From Phocoena phocoena (lineage: Eukaryota; Chordata; Mammalia; Artiodactyla; Phocoenidae): 64,000 nucleotides of DNA. Under the pieces are notes generated by a model. That model was not told where the DNA came from. It made no database searches and saw nothing but the letters and a program-made list of their open reading frames with translations. Below, piece by piece: positions 1 to 13,395 of the stretch. Where the stretch lies: positions 12,040,881 through 12,104,880 of the forward strand of contig NC_089223.1 in NCBI RefSeq assembly GCF_963924675.1, given 5' to 3'. Both the position numbers and the translations under genes were made by a program. The first letter of the stretch is position 1; each line of letters begins with the position of its first letter.

Positions 1-1129
1 AAATTTCTCTAGAGAGGAAAACAGGTAGTCTTCAAATTGCAGCCATTAGCGCATCTCTTGGGTCTGAGGGAGACCAGGGAATTATTATCTAATAATAATA
101 TCCTGTGAAACAGTGCTAAGTATTTAAGTAAACTATGAAACATATGGGAGATTCTAAATCAGTTTGTAACTCTTTAATATGGACCAGGAAGGTCCTGGCA
201 CATATTCCCAAGCCACTCCTTGAATTATGAACCACAGTTGTGACACGCAGCATCTGTGGCCTCAATGCTAGTGACAGAAACACAGCTTAGTCCCATTGTA
301 TAATTCCCAATAAAAATGAATTCTCAAAAACTAAAACTGACTAAAGAGAAGAAATACATACAGTAATCTTCAGAACATTTTTTTTCTTTTCTCTTTATCT
401 GCCTGGAGTTACTTAAAGCAAATCTTGACCCATCATTTATTTAACAACTTAGCAAAACTGATTCTCACGGTTGAACCTGGAATGGCATACAAAAAATAAA
501 GAATAGCCAAATCTAATGATGTATTTCAGGATATAATTGGTAGCCTGTACTCAAGGCTGACCTTATCACTTGGGGATGAAAAAAAAAAAAACATGGTAGT
601 AAAATAAAAACAATGTTTATGGTTACCAATCTCCTAAATTTAATTCTTTTAAATAATAACCCATCACTCCAAATGAAAATTGTGTGATCAGAATAATTTG
701 TGTAAGGGTATGATTTATGCCACAATGAATGGGGTGTAAATAGCAATATTTTAATATGTGTACAGAAGTTTACTTCAAATAAGAAGCTATTTTTAGACAA
801 TAGACTTAAAATGACTATATTCTTTCATCTTTTCTCCTATGCAAAGATGTATGGATTTAGTTATTTCTTTTAGAATATTACATGTACACTGGCAGGCAAT
901 ATTATATTTTTTCATATTCCTAATAAGTATCCAGTGGAGCTAAGCTGAAAGCTCACTTACAACAAAGACCAAGTCTGTCTTGGTCAGTGGAACAACTCCA
1001 GTCCCAGCCCTGTGGCTAGTATATGTCAGGTGCTCAAAAAGGTTGAATGATATTGTTAAATTAATTGAATGGATATAGAATCAATGCCAAGTCATCACAC
1101 TCAGTGCCTGACCAGGGCTTTTTATAAAG

Positions 1130-1306
1130 CAGTGGATCTCAAAATAATTCACTAAACCTGCAACATGGGCATCAACTTGTTAGAAATGTAAATTCTCAGA
1201 CTCCATGACAGATCTTCAAAATCAGAGACTCCTGGGGTGGGCCCAGCAATTTGTGTTTAAAAAGCCCTCCAGGTAATTCTAGTGTGTGCTAAAACTGAGG
1301 ATCACC
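1130..1306 (+). mobile_element. MER5A-like hAT-Charlie DNA transposon relic
   Basis: Starts CAGTGGATCTCA and ends with an inverted-repeat-like TGAGGATCACC. The interior shows CAACTTGTTAGAAATG, a GGGTGGGCCCAGCAAT block and AAGCCCTCCAGGTAATTCT, in MER5A order. It is a non-autonomous copy of about 180 bp without coding capacity. The family was active early in placental evolution. Confidence 0.88.
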
Positions 1307-1670
1307 AAGGTAAAGAAGCCTCAAATACAGTCTACAAAGTGACATCAAAGCTTTTCAGAATTATGAGAGTGTCTCAGTGATCTGTTTTAGAAAGACAACT
1401 CCTATGGACAGATTGTGCATTATTTTAATTTGTCAAGAACTTTTATTTCTCGAGAATTCATTTTAACTAGAGGAGCTATTCCCTATTCATGTGTAGTAAA
1501 TTATGTGTTTTGTGTAGGAAGGCTGACTTAGTTGGAGTTACTGGTACATATCCTGAGACAAGGACATCCTGAGACAGATGGTTTATTAGGGAATTGGTCC
1601 CAAAAAGCGCAAGTGAGGAAATGATGAGCATGAGAGAGTAAAGATAAAAGCCAGTGAAGAATGTGTTACA

Positions 1671-2407
1671 AAAATGCCTGTTGGTGGGAATGTAAGTTGG
1701 TGCAGCCACTATGGAAAACAGTATGGAGGTTCCTCAGAAAAATAAAAATAAAATTAACATATGATCCAGCAATCCCACCTCTGGGAACATACCTGGACAA
1801 AACTATAATTCAAAAAGATACATGCACCCCTATATTCATAACAGCACTATTCACAATAGCCAAAACATGGAAACACCTAAATGTCCATAGACAGATGAAT
1901 GGATAAAGAAGATGTGGTACATATATACAGTGGAATACTACTCAGCCATAAAAAAGAATGAAATAATGGCATTTTCAGCAACATGGATGAAACTAGAGAT
2001 TATCATACTAAATGAAGTAAGTCAGAAAGAGAAAGACAAGTACCATATGATATCACTCATATGTGGAATCTAAAATATGGCACAAATGAACCTATCTACA
2101 AAACAGAAACAGATTCATAGACATAGAGAACAGACTTGTGGTTGCCAAGGAGGAGGAGAGAGGGAGAGGGATGGACTGGGAGTTTGTGGTTGGTAAATGC
2201 ATACGATTACATTTAGAATGGATAAACAACAAAGTCTTAATGTATAGCATAAGGAACTAAATACATTCAATGTCCTGTGATAAACCATAATGGAAGAGAA
2301 TATAAAAAGAGAATGTATATATGTGTATAACTGAGTCACATTGCTGTACAACAGAGACTGATACAACATTGTAAAGTGTCTATACTTCAATTAAAAAATT
2401 GAAAAAA
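1671..2407 (+). mobile_element. 5'-truncated L1 (3' end of ORF2 and 3' UTR)
   Basis: The 3' end of a cetartiodactyl-type L1. It begins with the ORF2 C-terminal region (GGGAATGTAAGTTGGTGCAG; ...[15 protein letters not shown]... frame at 1661-1906) and runs through the conserved WKHLNVHRQMNG segment into the 3' UTR and an A-rich tail. An 11-base direct repeat AATGTGTTACA flanks it (1660-1670 and 2408-2418), a target-site duplication showing ordinary target-primed insertion. It is a dead copy with no intact frame. Confidence 0.92.
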
Positions 2408-2779
2408 AATGTGTTACAGAAATGGATTACAAATGTGTACAAACAGGGCTTAATCCTATGGTGAACCTTCTTAGAAACTGTGTGTGGAATATACCTCAGA
2501 ATCATCCCACTGGAGGGTGCGGAGACTGAAGCCTTTATCTACTTTCTCCCATCCCCAGTGGTTGAGAGTTGACCTGCAGTGATGCTAACATACCCCTACA
2601 TCTAGGTTATATTTGCATATAGCCAGGTAAGCTGGAGAAGGTCCTCAGGTAGAGAAGATAAGAGACATAGACTCTTGAGATGGAACATGACGATATGCTG
2701 GAAACTGTTTTCACCTGCAGTTGCAGGCAATTCACACAGGCTGAGGGGCTATGAGGCAAAGAAACTCTCTAACGTGATA

Positions 2780-3440
2780 ATTCTCACCCAGTTCACAATA
2801 AGCATTTAATGTCTGTTATGAGACAGGTTCAGAATTAGTGGTTGGGAATATAAAAATAGATGAAACACCATTCCTGCCTCAAGAAGATTTTGGTGTAGTG
2901 GAGAAGTAGACAAATAAAAAAGGTAATTAAAATATAATTAGATATGTTCAGTGACAGTGGTATATGTCTACATTTAGAAGAGGAATTTGTGGGGGAGGGG
3001 GTAGTGATCATGGAAGACTTCTTAGAGGTGATGATGATAATCGTGGTGAAGGAGGATCCTGAAGACACTTAGAGGCTGGCCAAATGAAAGAGGCTTTGGG
3101 GGTGGTGATGGGGTTTGTGTTTGTGGACAGAGCCAGAATGATTGAGATGTGGATGGGAGGTGTAAAAAAAAGAGAAAACAGTCATAGGCAATATTTGAGA
3201 AGATTGTCTGTACAAGTCAGTTGAGAGATCATGTGTTAGGTGGAAGGAAGTCTAGCATCTCATAGGTGATAAAAGGAGAGATATGGAAGGCACAAGAGTG
3301 TGTAGGTAACTGATGCTGCAGATTCCCTAAGGAGGAAAGAATAAAGGGGCCTAAAGTTCTGTTGAAAAGATTAGGCCCTTTTTAGGAGAAAGAGTGCCTA
3401 TTTTCACTGTGGAGTGAAGAGAGGGGATGAATGAAGTTAA
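2780..3440. repeat. Ancient interspersed repeat, family not named
   Basis: Has the pattern of a common old mammalian repeat: GGGAATATAAAAATAGATGAAACACCATTCCTGCCTCAAGAAG, a purine-rich middle, and text resembling the 'tgtgctatggga...aggcttcctggagg' consensus. I recognise the type but cannot name the family with certainty. No coding potential is visible. Confidence 0.4.
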
Positions 3441-3530
3441 GACGTGTGTGTTTATTTGTAAAATAGAGAAAATAATAGTGACTACCTTCAAAGGGTTGTT
3501 AGGAGACCTAACTGATGAAAGACACTAAAA
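3440..3530 (+). mobile_element. MIR SINE relic (partial)
   Basis: Reads like the MIR core and tail: TTTGTAAAATAGAGAAAATAATAGTGACTACC then AAAGGGTTGTTAGGAG. It is cut off by the T-rich end of the L1 fragment that follows, so the L1 came later. Confidence 0.55.
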
Positions 3531-3640
3531 TCTTTTTTTTTTTACATCTTTATTGGAGTATAATTGCTTTACAATGGTGTGTTAGTTTCTGCTTTATAAC
3601 AAAGTGAATCAGTTATACATATACATGTTACCGTTGCTTC
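3531..3640 (-). mobile_element. Short L1 3' end
   Basis: A T run (the L1 poly(A) on the opposite strand) followed by CATCTTTATTGGAGTATAAT and the terminal 100 bases of the same L1 3' UTR seen at 34.8, 45.6 and 50.4 kb. Severely 5' truncated. Confidence 0.88.
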
Positions 3641-5058
3641 TCACAGGTAGTACAAACCCCAAAATGTTAGCTAGTATTATTCAAATAAGGATTTTGTTTA
3701 TTTGCTTGCTTTGCTTCAGATTTTAGAGGGACAGAAATTTGAGGGCTTAAAACTATGTCTACCCATTGATCATTACTTTAACTAGGAAATAGTTACTCGT
3801 GAAGTTGTTAGGAAATGGGCCAGGGGAGCTGGTTGAAGGTTGATTGTTACTGTCATGGGAAATAGGCAGGAGCAAAACTGGCAATACATACACGGAGAAT
3901 TGCTAGTTGGAATCAAGTATCCAGTAAAGGTTGGAAGCCATGTTTTTGCAGTGACACTAAACCACATAGTTGTGTGATCCATTTCTAGGAAAGGTGCAGC
4001 AGTGTGTTCTAAGGTATGTAAACAACATTCAGGGTAATAACACTAATCATTTTGTAGAAATTGTGTACTATAAACACTGACAGATAAGCATATATATAAA
4101 CAGTTTTCTAAAACTTGAAAAAATTTATCAAGATGTTTTAAGATCAATGAAAATTCTAAAATGTATAAGATGATTTTGAATATTCTTATATCATGCGATC
4201 ATAGCCCGGGTTCCTTTGTCAAACTCTGAATTCTGTTCTACAAATGACATTTAATTTGAGCATTCAGCAGTTGGTGCCTCAGTTTCAACTGACATTTTGT
4301 TACTAAACACAGTTCTAACACCATAAGGTGATTTGTCAGTGGTAAGAAAAAGATGGTTTATATTTCACTATAGTGAAATAGCACAGACGGGAGAGTCAAT
4401 TGCTTGGAATTTTGGAAAGTGTCCATGCCGTCAAGTCCAACATTATTGAAAACATTTTTTACACTAGGCTACAAGGTATACTTTTTATGGAAAAAACTAT
4501 GAAAGAAACTTGGAAACATCAGAAAGCTTGACAGTGCTGTTTTAATTCTGTAAAAGGTTCAAGGATCATACCTCCAGTGAGCTTAAATATCTTGAGAATG
4601 ACCAACACTGTCACTTTAGGAGTATGGCCATGGAAGTTCACAATTTTCATTTCTTTGTTTTTCTTTTGGATACTTTATTTTCTTTTGGATAAGACCTTTT
4701 GAAAGACTTTTTTTCCCCCATGAAGTCTTTTGATTCTAGAATTATCAGCATTTTATACCATTCTTGATATTTTAGAAAGCAGAGTCCCTGTGAAATACTG
4801 GAAGAGCCCAGGGATAACAGAAATATCCAACTAGGAATGTCTTTTAATAAGTAATAGTCAGCTTCCATAGTGGCTTCATCAGTGATGCGCTATTGGAAAC
4901 CCAGAATATGGCCAAGTTACACAAGAACAGTAGTAAACTGATTAACTAACAGCAAAAGCTAGATGCTAATTGCCTTATTGCCATAATACCCAAGACTCAT
5001 TTTCCATTTTTTCTTCTAGAAGCTCTTGGCCCTTTGGCCTGACAATCAATCAGACTAA

Positions 5059-5076
5059 GATAGATAGATAGATAGA
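5059..5076. repeat. (GATA)n microsatellite
   Basis: About four and a half tandem GATA units. Short; likely low variability. Confidence 0.85.
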
Positions 5077-5464
5077 TTTGATCAGTTAATCAGTATAGCA
5101 AGTTACATTCTGAAAAGAATGTGGGAACTAAGACTCACTGAAAGAAAAGCAGATTTTCTTACACCACTTTAAGAGAAATGGCCATGGAACAAAATCGTGA
5201 ATGAAATCATCTGCATTTCTCAAATTCTTCAATGGATCATTCTTTCTCTCAAAGGTGTATAGTAGATGCAATAATAAGTTCAATGGAGTTCAAATCCATA
5301 AAACTCCAGTGTATATCACACAATGTTCTGTAACATTGTTTATAAGTATTTATATATTATATAATATTCAATTGTAAGTATTTTAATTTTTAAGAAAGCA
5401 TAATAGTTTCTGAAACTTGGGGAAGGAGGGCTATGAAAATATTATATAGAAAAGATATTTACTA

Positions 5465-5645
5465 ATTATTGACTCCAGCTTCCACCCCTGGCTTTATGAT
5501 TTGGGTAATTTACTTCAGCTTTTTCATATGCAAGTTGGACATAAATGTAGTGCTCACGTCATAAGGATATTGTGAGCACTAAATAAGTTATAAAAGCACT
5601 AAGTACCTGGCACATAGTAACCACTCAATTAATATTAGCTTTATT
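5465..5645 (+). mobile_element. MIR SINE relic
   Basis: Old tRNA-derived SINE. Visible are the remnant of 'tgggtaatttacttcagctttttcatatg', GGATATTGTGAGCACTAAATAAG and the tail ACCTGGCACATAGTAACCACTCAATTAATATTAGC, all in the order of the MIR consensus. Confidence 0.78.
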
Positions 5646-5804
5646 TTTATCATTGATATTCTACAAATGATATTCAGTAAACACTTACTAAGTTGAATAA
5701 ATACATTCATAGTCTCCTGTAAGTACTGTCAAAATTACTGCAGCAACCTGAGTAAAGAAGGGAAAGAGGGTTAATGAAAGAAAGAGACCAACATTTTCAA
5801 CACA

Positions 5805-5960
5805 TATTGTTACAGGTGCTTTAGATGCATTCATCCGTTTAATCCTCACTATACATCTGTGAAAAAACTGTTATTCAGATAATCAGGTAACTGAGACTCA
5901 GAGTAAGTAACATATCTGACTGTCAATAAAAAGACCCAGCATTTAAACTCAAGCCTCGTT
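5805..5960 (-). mobile_element. MIR SINE relic
   Basis: Reverse-oriented MIR: TTTAATCCTCACTATACATCTGTGAAAAAACT, then ACTGAGACTCAGAGTAAGTAAC and CATTTAAACTCAAGCC, corresponding to the 'gaaactgaggctcagagaggttaagtaac' core. Confidence 0.65.
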
Positions 5961-6409
5961 ATTCAAATTTTATGTTCTTTTTCTAATATCACATAGCCTC
6001 CAAGTTCTGAGGTATTTGACTTTGGAGATTTGAAATATTGTATTTCTATACTTCATTACCATGAAAATAATCAAGATCACCTCAGTTGATAAAATGTAAG
6101 TTGGGTCACTTTCTGATTATTTAAGTTTTTGAAATTAAATTCCAGCTAATGACTCCTGTCAATACAAGTTTATCAAATGGTTTGGTTCTAGGTGAAGGTG
6201 GGATCCACAGATGTATAAACATGAGTTAGGGCTATATAAGTACCTTTTCTCCACAGACAATATTTAGTGTAAATCTGCCTCGTGCCTGGCAACAAGTTTT
6301 ATTGAAACCTTATCTGCTTATGATTATTCTAAGGATATGGACCAGTAATCTAAATGAAATTCTCACTTCTGTGACGCTTATATTTTGGTGCACAAAAAGA
6401 GACAGTAAA

Positions 6410-6410
<1 letters not shown>

Positions 6411-6450
<40 letters not shown>
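6411..6450. repeat. (GT)n microsatellite
   Basis: Forty bases of GT repeat with one interruption (TTT near 6422). The His-Thr open frame read from the other strand is an artefact of this repeat. Confidence 0.97.
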
Positions 6451-6474
6451 CTCATGTGGGATAAGTGCATAGGG

Positions 6475-6910
6475 AGAGCAAGGATGGGTATCATGGAAGG
6501 CATGCCTGATGGAGTGATATTTAGACAGAAAGCTAGATGAAGGGAAGGAGGAGACAAGTGCAAGTCTTGGTTGCTGAGGACCAGCAAGAAAGCGGTCCAG
6601 CGGAAGCACAGGGAGTAAGTGGGATATAAAACACAAGACGCCCTCACAGCCAGTTATATAACTACACACTATTTAATTAAGGCTGGAATAAAGGCACAGT
6701 GTTAGAGAGTGCAAGAAGGGGAACAATACTGCTTGGGGTTAGGGAGATAGGGGTGGGAAAGGATTTGACATTTGTTTCAGTCTTTGAATTTTGAGAAGTA
6801 CTTTGTCAGGGAGAGAGAAAAGAGAACAGATCAAAAGGAACAGAGCAAAAGCATCAAAGTTCACAGTTGTGAAGGGCCTGTATGTTGCCTTTTGATGTGA
6901 TCAGTAGACT
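6475..6910. repeat. Ancient interspersed repeat, family not named
   Basis: Purine-rich text with GGAAGGCATGCCTGATGGAG, GAGACAAGTGCAAGTCTTGG and GTTGTGAAGGGCCTGTATG. It resembles the same class of old repeat as 2780-3440 ('gcaaaggccctg...gggccttgtaggcc' consensus). I cannot name the family. Confidence 0.4.
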
Positions 6911-8694
6911 TCTCTGTAAGATTTTTTTTCTTTATTTGCTTCAAGATACCAAGAAAGCCTTATTTCATAAAACCTAGCAATTAAGTGCCAGAGTGTCCCC
7001 AGATCGTCATTTTAAGCTCTGATCAACATCCAAATAAGAACATATTTATTTTTTTGGCCAGTTATACTTAAGAATTAATTTACTCTGCCAAGGGTCACTT
7101 AGCTTTCAAAAAATAAAGTAAAATAAGTATTTTAATGTAATTCCTGTGTTGTGCTAAAAGTTAACATATTAGAATATGATAAAACAGACATGGCAAGAGA
7201 TGAGTGGTCCTTCAACAAACACTGCTTTTCTTAATTGTTTTGGGATAATGTACCTTTAATCACTACAGCTGACGTCTAAAAGAATCCCAATGCAAGCAGA
7301 AACAGAGTTAAAACAGTAACACAATGGTCCCCACACTGGAAATAATTGTCAAGTATTTATTTATAGCTTCATCAGGGAAAGTATTGAAATCATGACTTCA
7401 CTGTTAATCACTGTTCAATAATTTAGGACACAGGAATGTGGTCTATGCCATATGATGAACACAGATTCTCTATTTTCTTATGTTAGTGCCCATCCTTCGG
7501 CATTAAGAAGCATAGCAGGTAGGATACTGTTGGCCAAATCTCAGTGGTGGCATATTTCCACCTCCCAGGGGTTGTGGGAAGACCCATCCGCACAGCAGTA
7601 ACAATAATTCTAGCATATCCGTTTATGAAATAACTTTGGCAGTAATGGCAAGAGAATTTGGATGAAAGTGTATTTGTGGTCTTCCAGCTGGAAGATCAGA
7701 GCAGAGATTCTAAAGCAAAAGGCACAGAGTGGGATGGCAGATAGTGGCTGCTTGGATAAGAACAGAAGAGAGTTGGGGATCCATGCTGAGCTCCAGGGGA
7801 AATGCAAACAAGACAGTCTTTTCGGAATATCCTCTTGCTGCCCACTGTCAGCGCAAGAGATTACTGATGCCATCTGCTGGATATTCTTGGGATTTAGAAA
7901 TGGAATCTTCACAAATGATACGCTAGTGTCTCTTTATACTGTGGCTTCAGTTCTTCTAGTGAGAAGAAAAACAAAAACCAAATAAGCTAAAAACAAAGCA
8001 AAGCAAAGTCTCGTACATGCTTAGTGTACCTTAAGGTTGGAGCTTTGTGTTGTCAGTCTGCATTTCAGAGAATTATAGTATTTAATTGTATTATGTTTTC
8101 TAGCAGAAGTCTGTGGTAGTGCAGTATATATATGACACTCAGGCAACCGGATGTTGAGTTTGTACTATAAATCCATGAATCTATTGCTAAAAATCTGCTA
8201 TGCAATATTAATTTTATACATGATATACACCCTTTCTGTATTTTATTGGAAAAGAAGATAGTGGTTTGGTTTGGTTTTGTCTTATTTTAATTAGAAATGG
8301 AGAAAAAGAGTAAAAAGGAAGAATAAGTATCACTATTTTGTCAGAACTATTACATATGTGTTTGGGTTTTACATAAAATATGGTAATTCAGAATTTTTTA
8401 ATATATGTTTTTGTTTTGTGAAAAATATCCCTTGTTACTTGGACTCTGTAGGATTATTGTAAGGCCATGTTTTTAAAATTACAAAATTCCTCACAGTGCT
8501 TCAATAAAATTTTAGAATTTTTAGAAATGGGTAGCTAAGTAACATCGATTCTGGTCTACATCAACGCAAAAGTACTAATGCCATCAGATCTGTAGTGGGA
8601 AAAATGGTTTCTGTGGTCAAAATCATTTGGAATTTGCTAAATTCCAAATATCTTACCTTGGAGATCCATAAAGCACATTCATTAAAATATGATG

Positions 8695-8895
8695 AGTTGG
8701 TATTTATTGAGAGTTTACTATGTGCTATTATTGCATTTAATCTTTGTCATGATTCTATCACATGGGCACTATCATTAACCCTAGTGACAAATTAGGAAAC
8801 TGAGGCTTACAGAATTGGTAATTTGTTCAAAGTCACACTGTAAGAAAATAGAGAAAACTCTGACTTTAGAGCTCATAAGTCTGAACTCATATGCT
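8695..8895 (-). mobile_element. MIR SINE relic
   Basis: Reverse-oriented MIR with TTTACTATGTGCTATTATTGC, AGGAAACTGAGGCTTACAGAATTGGTAA and TTCAAAGTCACACTGTAAG, the highly characteristic MIR core. Confidence 0.8.
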
Positions 8896-10735
8896 CAAAA
8901 TAATATTATATGAAACAATATTATGCATTAATATGATTTTTGTATTCGTTATATTTCAGTGTTGATATTAACCTGTTAAAAGCTTGGAGGATTAATGCAG
9001 TAATGACATCTGTTTAACTTAGCTGAACTTGGCATTTCTAGATCTATTTGGTTTCTGAATGCTTACAAAGTTTAGTGGAAATAGTGTTCCACAGAATACA
9101 GTTCTAGAAGTGCTGAAATAAGCTATAGTATTGCAGTAAGTGAGGAGCCAGGAAGGGAGTAGCTCTTTAGTATTTCTCCGGCCACTTGCTCCAAATAACT
9201 GCGGTGTCTTTCCCCAGGCAGGCCACTGAATCAGAGGATTCCACTTGGTGATTTGGAACAGGCAGGGATAGGAAGCAGACACCTGATATCTTTGCTGCTG
9301 CAGATGTACAGAGCACAGGAACCCTTTGCATAAATGTGTAATATGTAGTATATCCTGCAAAGGGAGTGAGCTTAATTTGGTTAAACTACAAGGTTGAGTG
9401 GAAAACAGCACGCTGCTGTTATTGTTGAGTCAATTAAGTTGTCCTCTGTGCTCGTAGGAACTGTTCCACATTTATTATCAGTGAGATACACGCTCTGGCA
9501 GTTTCTTTGCTTCAGATTGTCTTATATTTAGCACATCTCAAGATTTGAGAACGGATGATGGAAGACATGGTGATAAATTGTCGGGCTTTTCTAAAGATTC
9601 AGAAGTTCTAAAGTTCCTGCCAGTGACAGATGGTCTGTCCTTACTCATCACTTGTCTTCCTGACAGGACTTGATTTTGTTTTTCCCCCTTTTTTGTTCAG
9701 TTCTCTTAAAGTAAGCTCAGCGTCTTGGGGGGTAGGGTAGTCACATTTGTTATAACTATGTTACTATAGATTGATGTGATAGCAACCCTATATGAATATG
9801 CACCAAGCTCCCTCTACATGTGTAGTGATAAGAGAGGAGCCTGGGGCAAGAGGGGAGAGAAACAGATGACCAAGCAAAATCCATACTTCCTTTCTTCCTG
9901 TTACTTTGTAACCAAACCTACTAGAGTCCTCATTGGCTAGTTTTTTCTTACTGACCTGCCACTTTCTTTTGATAGCCCAAGCATAATGTGATCTTTTGGG
10001 CAGTGCTTACTATTATAATGGTAATAAAATATACATTATTTTTTAGGACCATCATTATTTCATAGCAGTCAAAAATTTTTTTTGAAATTTTCGGTTAAAT
10101 AGTACAATTAGGATGTACTAACTTGCTAGACATTTATAAGAATCCACAGAGTGAGACCAAACAACTGTAACAGTGATGGACTTAGATATAAAATAGGTTG
10201 CCACTGGGAAAGAAAGGAAATATTTCAATCCAATTGCTTAATCTTTTTCATTGACTTCAAATATGTTTACTGTTGAAATAGGAGATGTGCTACTTAGGTA
10301 AGGAAGACAAGAAAAAAAACAAGTTTCCCTGTTTGAGTTCTAGTACAACTGAAGATAAGTATGAAGGCTTAAAATATTCTAGGATGTCTTACAATTGCTT
10401 CTTAATCCTTTATCCAAACATAAAATTCAGTCCTTCAAGTTGGTAATGCAATTAGTTTGAGATAACATTACTTAAGCTAAAGTATATCAAATGGAAGTGA
10501 TTAATATTAATAAAAAATTTAAAAATTATCAGATGAATTGATTTCAGATTTATAATAGTTGTTTGACATTTGTTATCTACACAAATACTGAGAATTTCTT
10601 TTTATGTAAATATGTCTTTCCTAAGAATGTTCACCACATGTTAGCTCTATTTGATTAGATGGGAAAAGCGTAAACAATATTATCACTCCTGTTTACCTTT
10701 TCTTTTAACTCTACTGTAAATTTTACTTCTCTGGA

Positions 10736-10845
10736 TATATACATACATACATATATGTTACATACCTGTATAGATATAGTAGTAGATTATATATAGATAT
10801 CAATATAATATATATAAATATACACCTAATGTAAATAGATATATA
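10736..10845. repeat. AT-rich TATA/TACA simple-repeat region
   Basis: Imperfect (TA)n and (ACAT)n stretches over about 110 bases. Low complexity, no gene. Confidence 0.8.
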
Positions 10846-11696
10846 GTAGGTTTCCAAGGTCTAGGCTATTGAAGTCCCCATCATATTTTTATGTCCCTTA
10901 CTAAATACTCCTTCCATTACAGGTATCAGATACCTTTTTAATTAGTGGCTTTTTACATTGCTCACTTTTAATAACATTCGATTATAAAAAATCAGAGAGG
11001 TCATGCCAGATCATTTGTTGTGCATGAGGATATTAACCTAAACCTAAGGAAATTATATTCCTCTTTTAGTGGACAGCTCCTGAGACAGGTAGTTGAAGCA
11101 TTAACTTTCTGTGTACAACATAGCAATAAAAAAGTTTCAGAGTTTCTTTATAACATGGTGTTGCAGTAATACATCGATTTTAGTTGTGTATACATGTATA
11201 TTTTGTTATATAATTAAAGGGACAATACTACTTTTTCATTGTTAAGTACTTTTCTGATGTAACTTGTTTTCCTTCCCCAAAGAAAAATGGGCTCATAAAA
11301 AAGTCCTGAGCATTCAGTATTTATGAAGAGGCCAACAAACATTGCACAGTTTTGAAATCATGCCTTTATAAAATCACAGAATTTAAAATTACTCTAATAA
11401 GTGTGTTTATTAAAATGTATTAAGGTTAGAAGAAGGTGCCTAGCTAAGATTAGTAAAAATGTATTGCAGTAAAGAGATAGGCTAAGTTACTCTAATCAGT
11501 AAACCCAAAATGCAATGTCTGAACATAACAGGGGTTTATTGCAGTGTTAGCACAATACCACATCAGGGAGTAGGGGAGTGGGGTCTGCTCCATGAACTCG
11601 AGCTACTATGATAAATGATTTATTTCTGTATCTGTAGTAATGTGCTCATATTTTCCCCTCATCTCAAATGTGTACTGCAAAGTGTCTTATATTTTA

Positions 11697-12025
11697 GTTT
11701 TTTTTAAATTTATTTGTTTATTTTTGGCTGTGTTAGGTCTGCATTGCTGCGCACGGGCTTCTCTAGTTGTGGCGAACGGGGGCTACTCTTCACTGTGGTG
11801 TGCAGGCTTCTCATTGTGGTGGCTTCTCTTGTTTTGGAGCACGGGCTCTAGGCACTCGGGCTTAAGTAGTTGTGGCACGTGGGCTCTAGAGCGCAGGCTC
11901 AGTAGCTGTGGCGCATGGGCTTAGTCGCTCCGCGGCATGTGGGATCTTCCCGGACCAGGGCTCGAACCCGTGTCCCCTGCATTGGCAGGCAGATTCTTAA
12001 CCATTGTGCCACCAGGGAAACCCAC
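11697..12025 (-). mobile_element. Older, longer CHR-family SINE
   Basis: About 330 bases in reverse orientation, from T-rich TTTTTTTTAAATTTATTTG to CCACCAGGGAAACCC. The tRNA-derived head (reverse complement of GTGGCACAATGG...) is at the right end with a B-box-like GGGCTCGAACCC. The body has extra internal repeats (GTAGTTGTGGCACGTGGGCTC) absent from the 210-bp young copies, so this is an older subfamily. A 94-codon frame across it is incidental. Confidence 0.85.
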
Positions 12026-13364
12026 ATTTTAGTATTCGTGAGTAAAACCAAAGGGAAGAGTAAGAGATTGTTTCCCTGCCAACCCTAAGCAAAGGAGGGT
12101 GGTATCGTTAGTAGAATCATGGCCTCAGATGAAATATTTGCCTTTCTCCTTTGCTGAAACACAAGATTGAGCCTACACCTATAGACTGTTGCATGCTTTT
12201 GCCTGAAAGTTTATTTCAAGGCAGAGAGTGTGAAAGATGAATAAATTTTATGGTCTAGACAAACGGTCAGTGTTACTATTGTAACTCTTAACTTCCACTT
12301 ATTTCATAAATGCTGTTGCACAAAACAGCTTTTCACTTAAAAAGTTCCACAGGTTGATGCAGAATTCTCATAGACTAAATTTTGCTTAATCTTGCCACAT
12401 GGTACAGATAATCTAAATGGGGACAATTTAAGCTAAATTGAGTCGTCTCTTCACTCTACTGCTAATATTGCTTCAGAAGTACTTTCAACCTATATCTTAG
12501 CTTTCACTTCTCTTTTCTCTGAATTCTTCCTATTTCCGTGTTTCAGTCATACGTTTTTTTCCCATATATATATATATAAAACTTTCTTTTTTATCCATAG
12601 AACTATTTTCCGTATATCTGAGTCTCCAGTTTGTATCCCTTTAAATTCTTATGGAGGTCCCATTTGGTTTTTAACGCTTTTTATTACTAATAAATTACTG
12701 ATGGCTTGTCTAACATTATTAAAGAAAATAATTATAAAATTAGAAATAAGGGATGCCATTACTGGTTTAAAGTGATTTTTTTTTTTTAGCTAAAACTGAA
12801 AACTGCCATGGGTCATATTTTCTACATTGTTTGATCTAAAAGTTGAACATGTGTGTATATAAAAAAATAGATAATAATTTTATGACTTAAAAATAGATAA
12901 CGTGTCTTCACTTCTATGATAATATGTTATCTATGCACCTTAGTAAGGTCATAAGAATCTATTTGATGTATTTGGAAATAGTATAAAATTTATACCAAAA
13001 TTAAAAAAAAATATTCTGCAAATAAGTATGTACTTTGAGAAAGTATTGAATCGCACAGATTTATTTCCTATTGCGTTTCTCGTGTTCAATGCGTCTTTCA
13101 GTGGACATTTCTCAGTAGGACAGAGACTAACGCCCAAAAGTAATTCTCACTTTATAACAATTCCTTGCTAGTTTTTAGAAAGCATCTTCACTTAAAACTC
13201 AAGCTTTTGGTATTATTGCTGAAAATAACACAGTAATCTCTTATAAAACAGTCTAACCTAACATATATCTATATGTTCCATGACATGAATCACAAGATCA
13301 TGTCTTAGAATATGTACGATAAAATTGGATAGAATGGAAACTTTGATACAAAAGCTACCTCTGT

Positions 13365-13395
13365 ACACACACATACCCACACACACACACACACG
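13365..13395. repeat. (AC)n microsatellite
   Basis: Interrupted CA repeat (ACACACATACCCACACACAC...). Simple repeat without coding meaning. Confidence 0.9.

Noticed and set aside
6310..6669. Frames with a His-Thr repeat
   Set aside because: Produced by translating the (GT)n microsatellite.
9019..9411. 130-codon open frame on the - strand
   Set aside because: No similarity to any protein I know, no gene structure; treated as chance.
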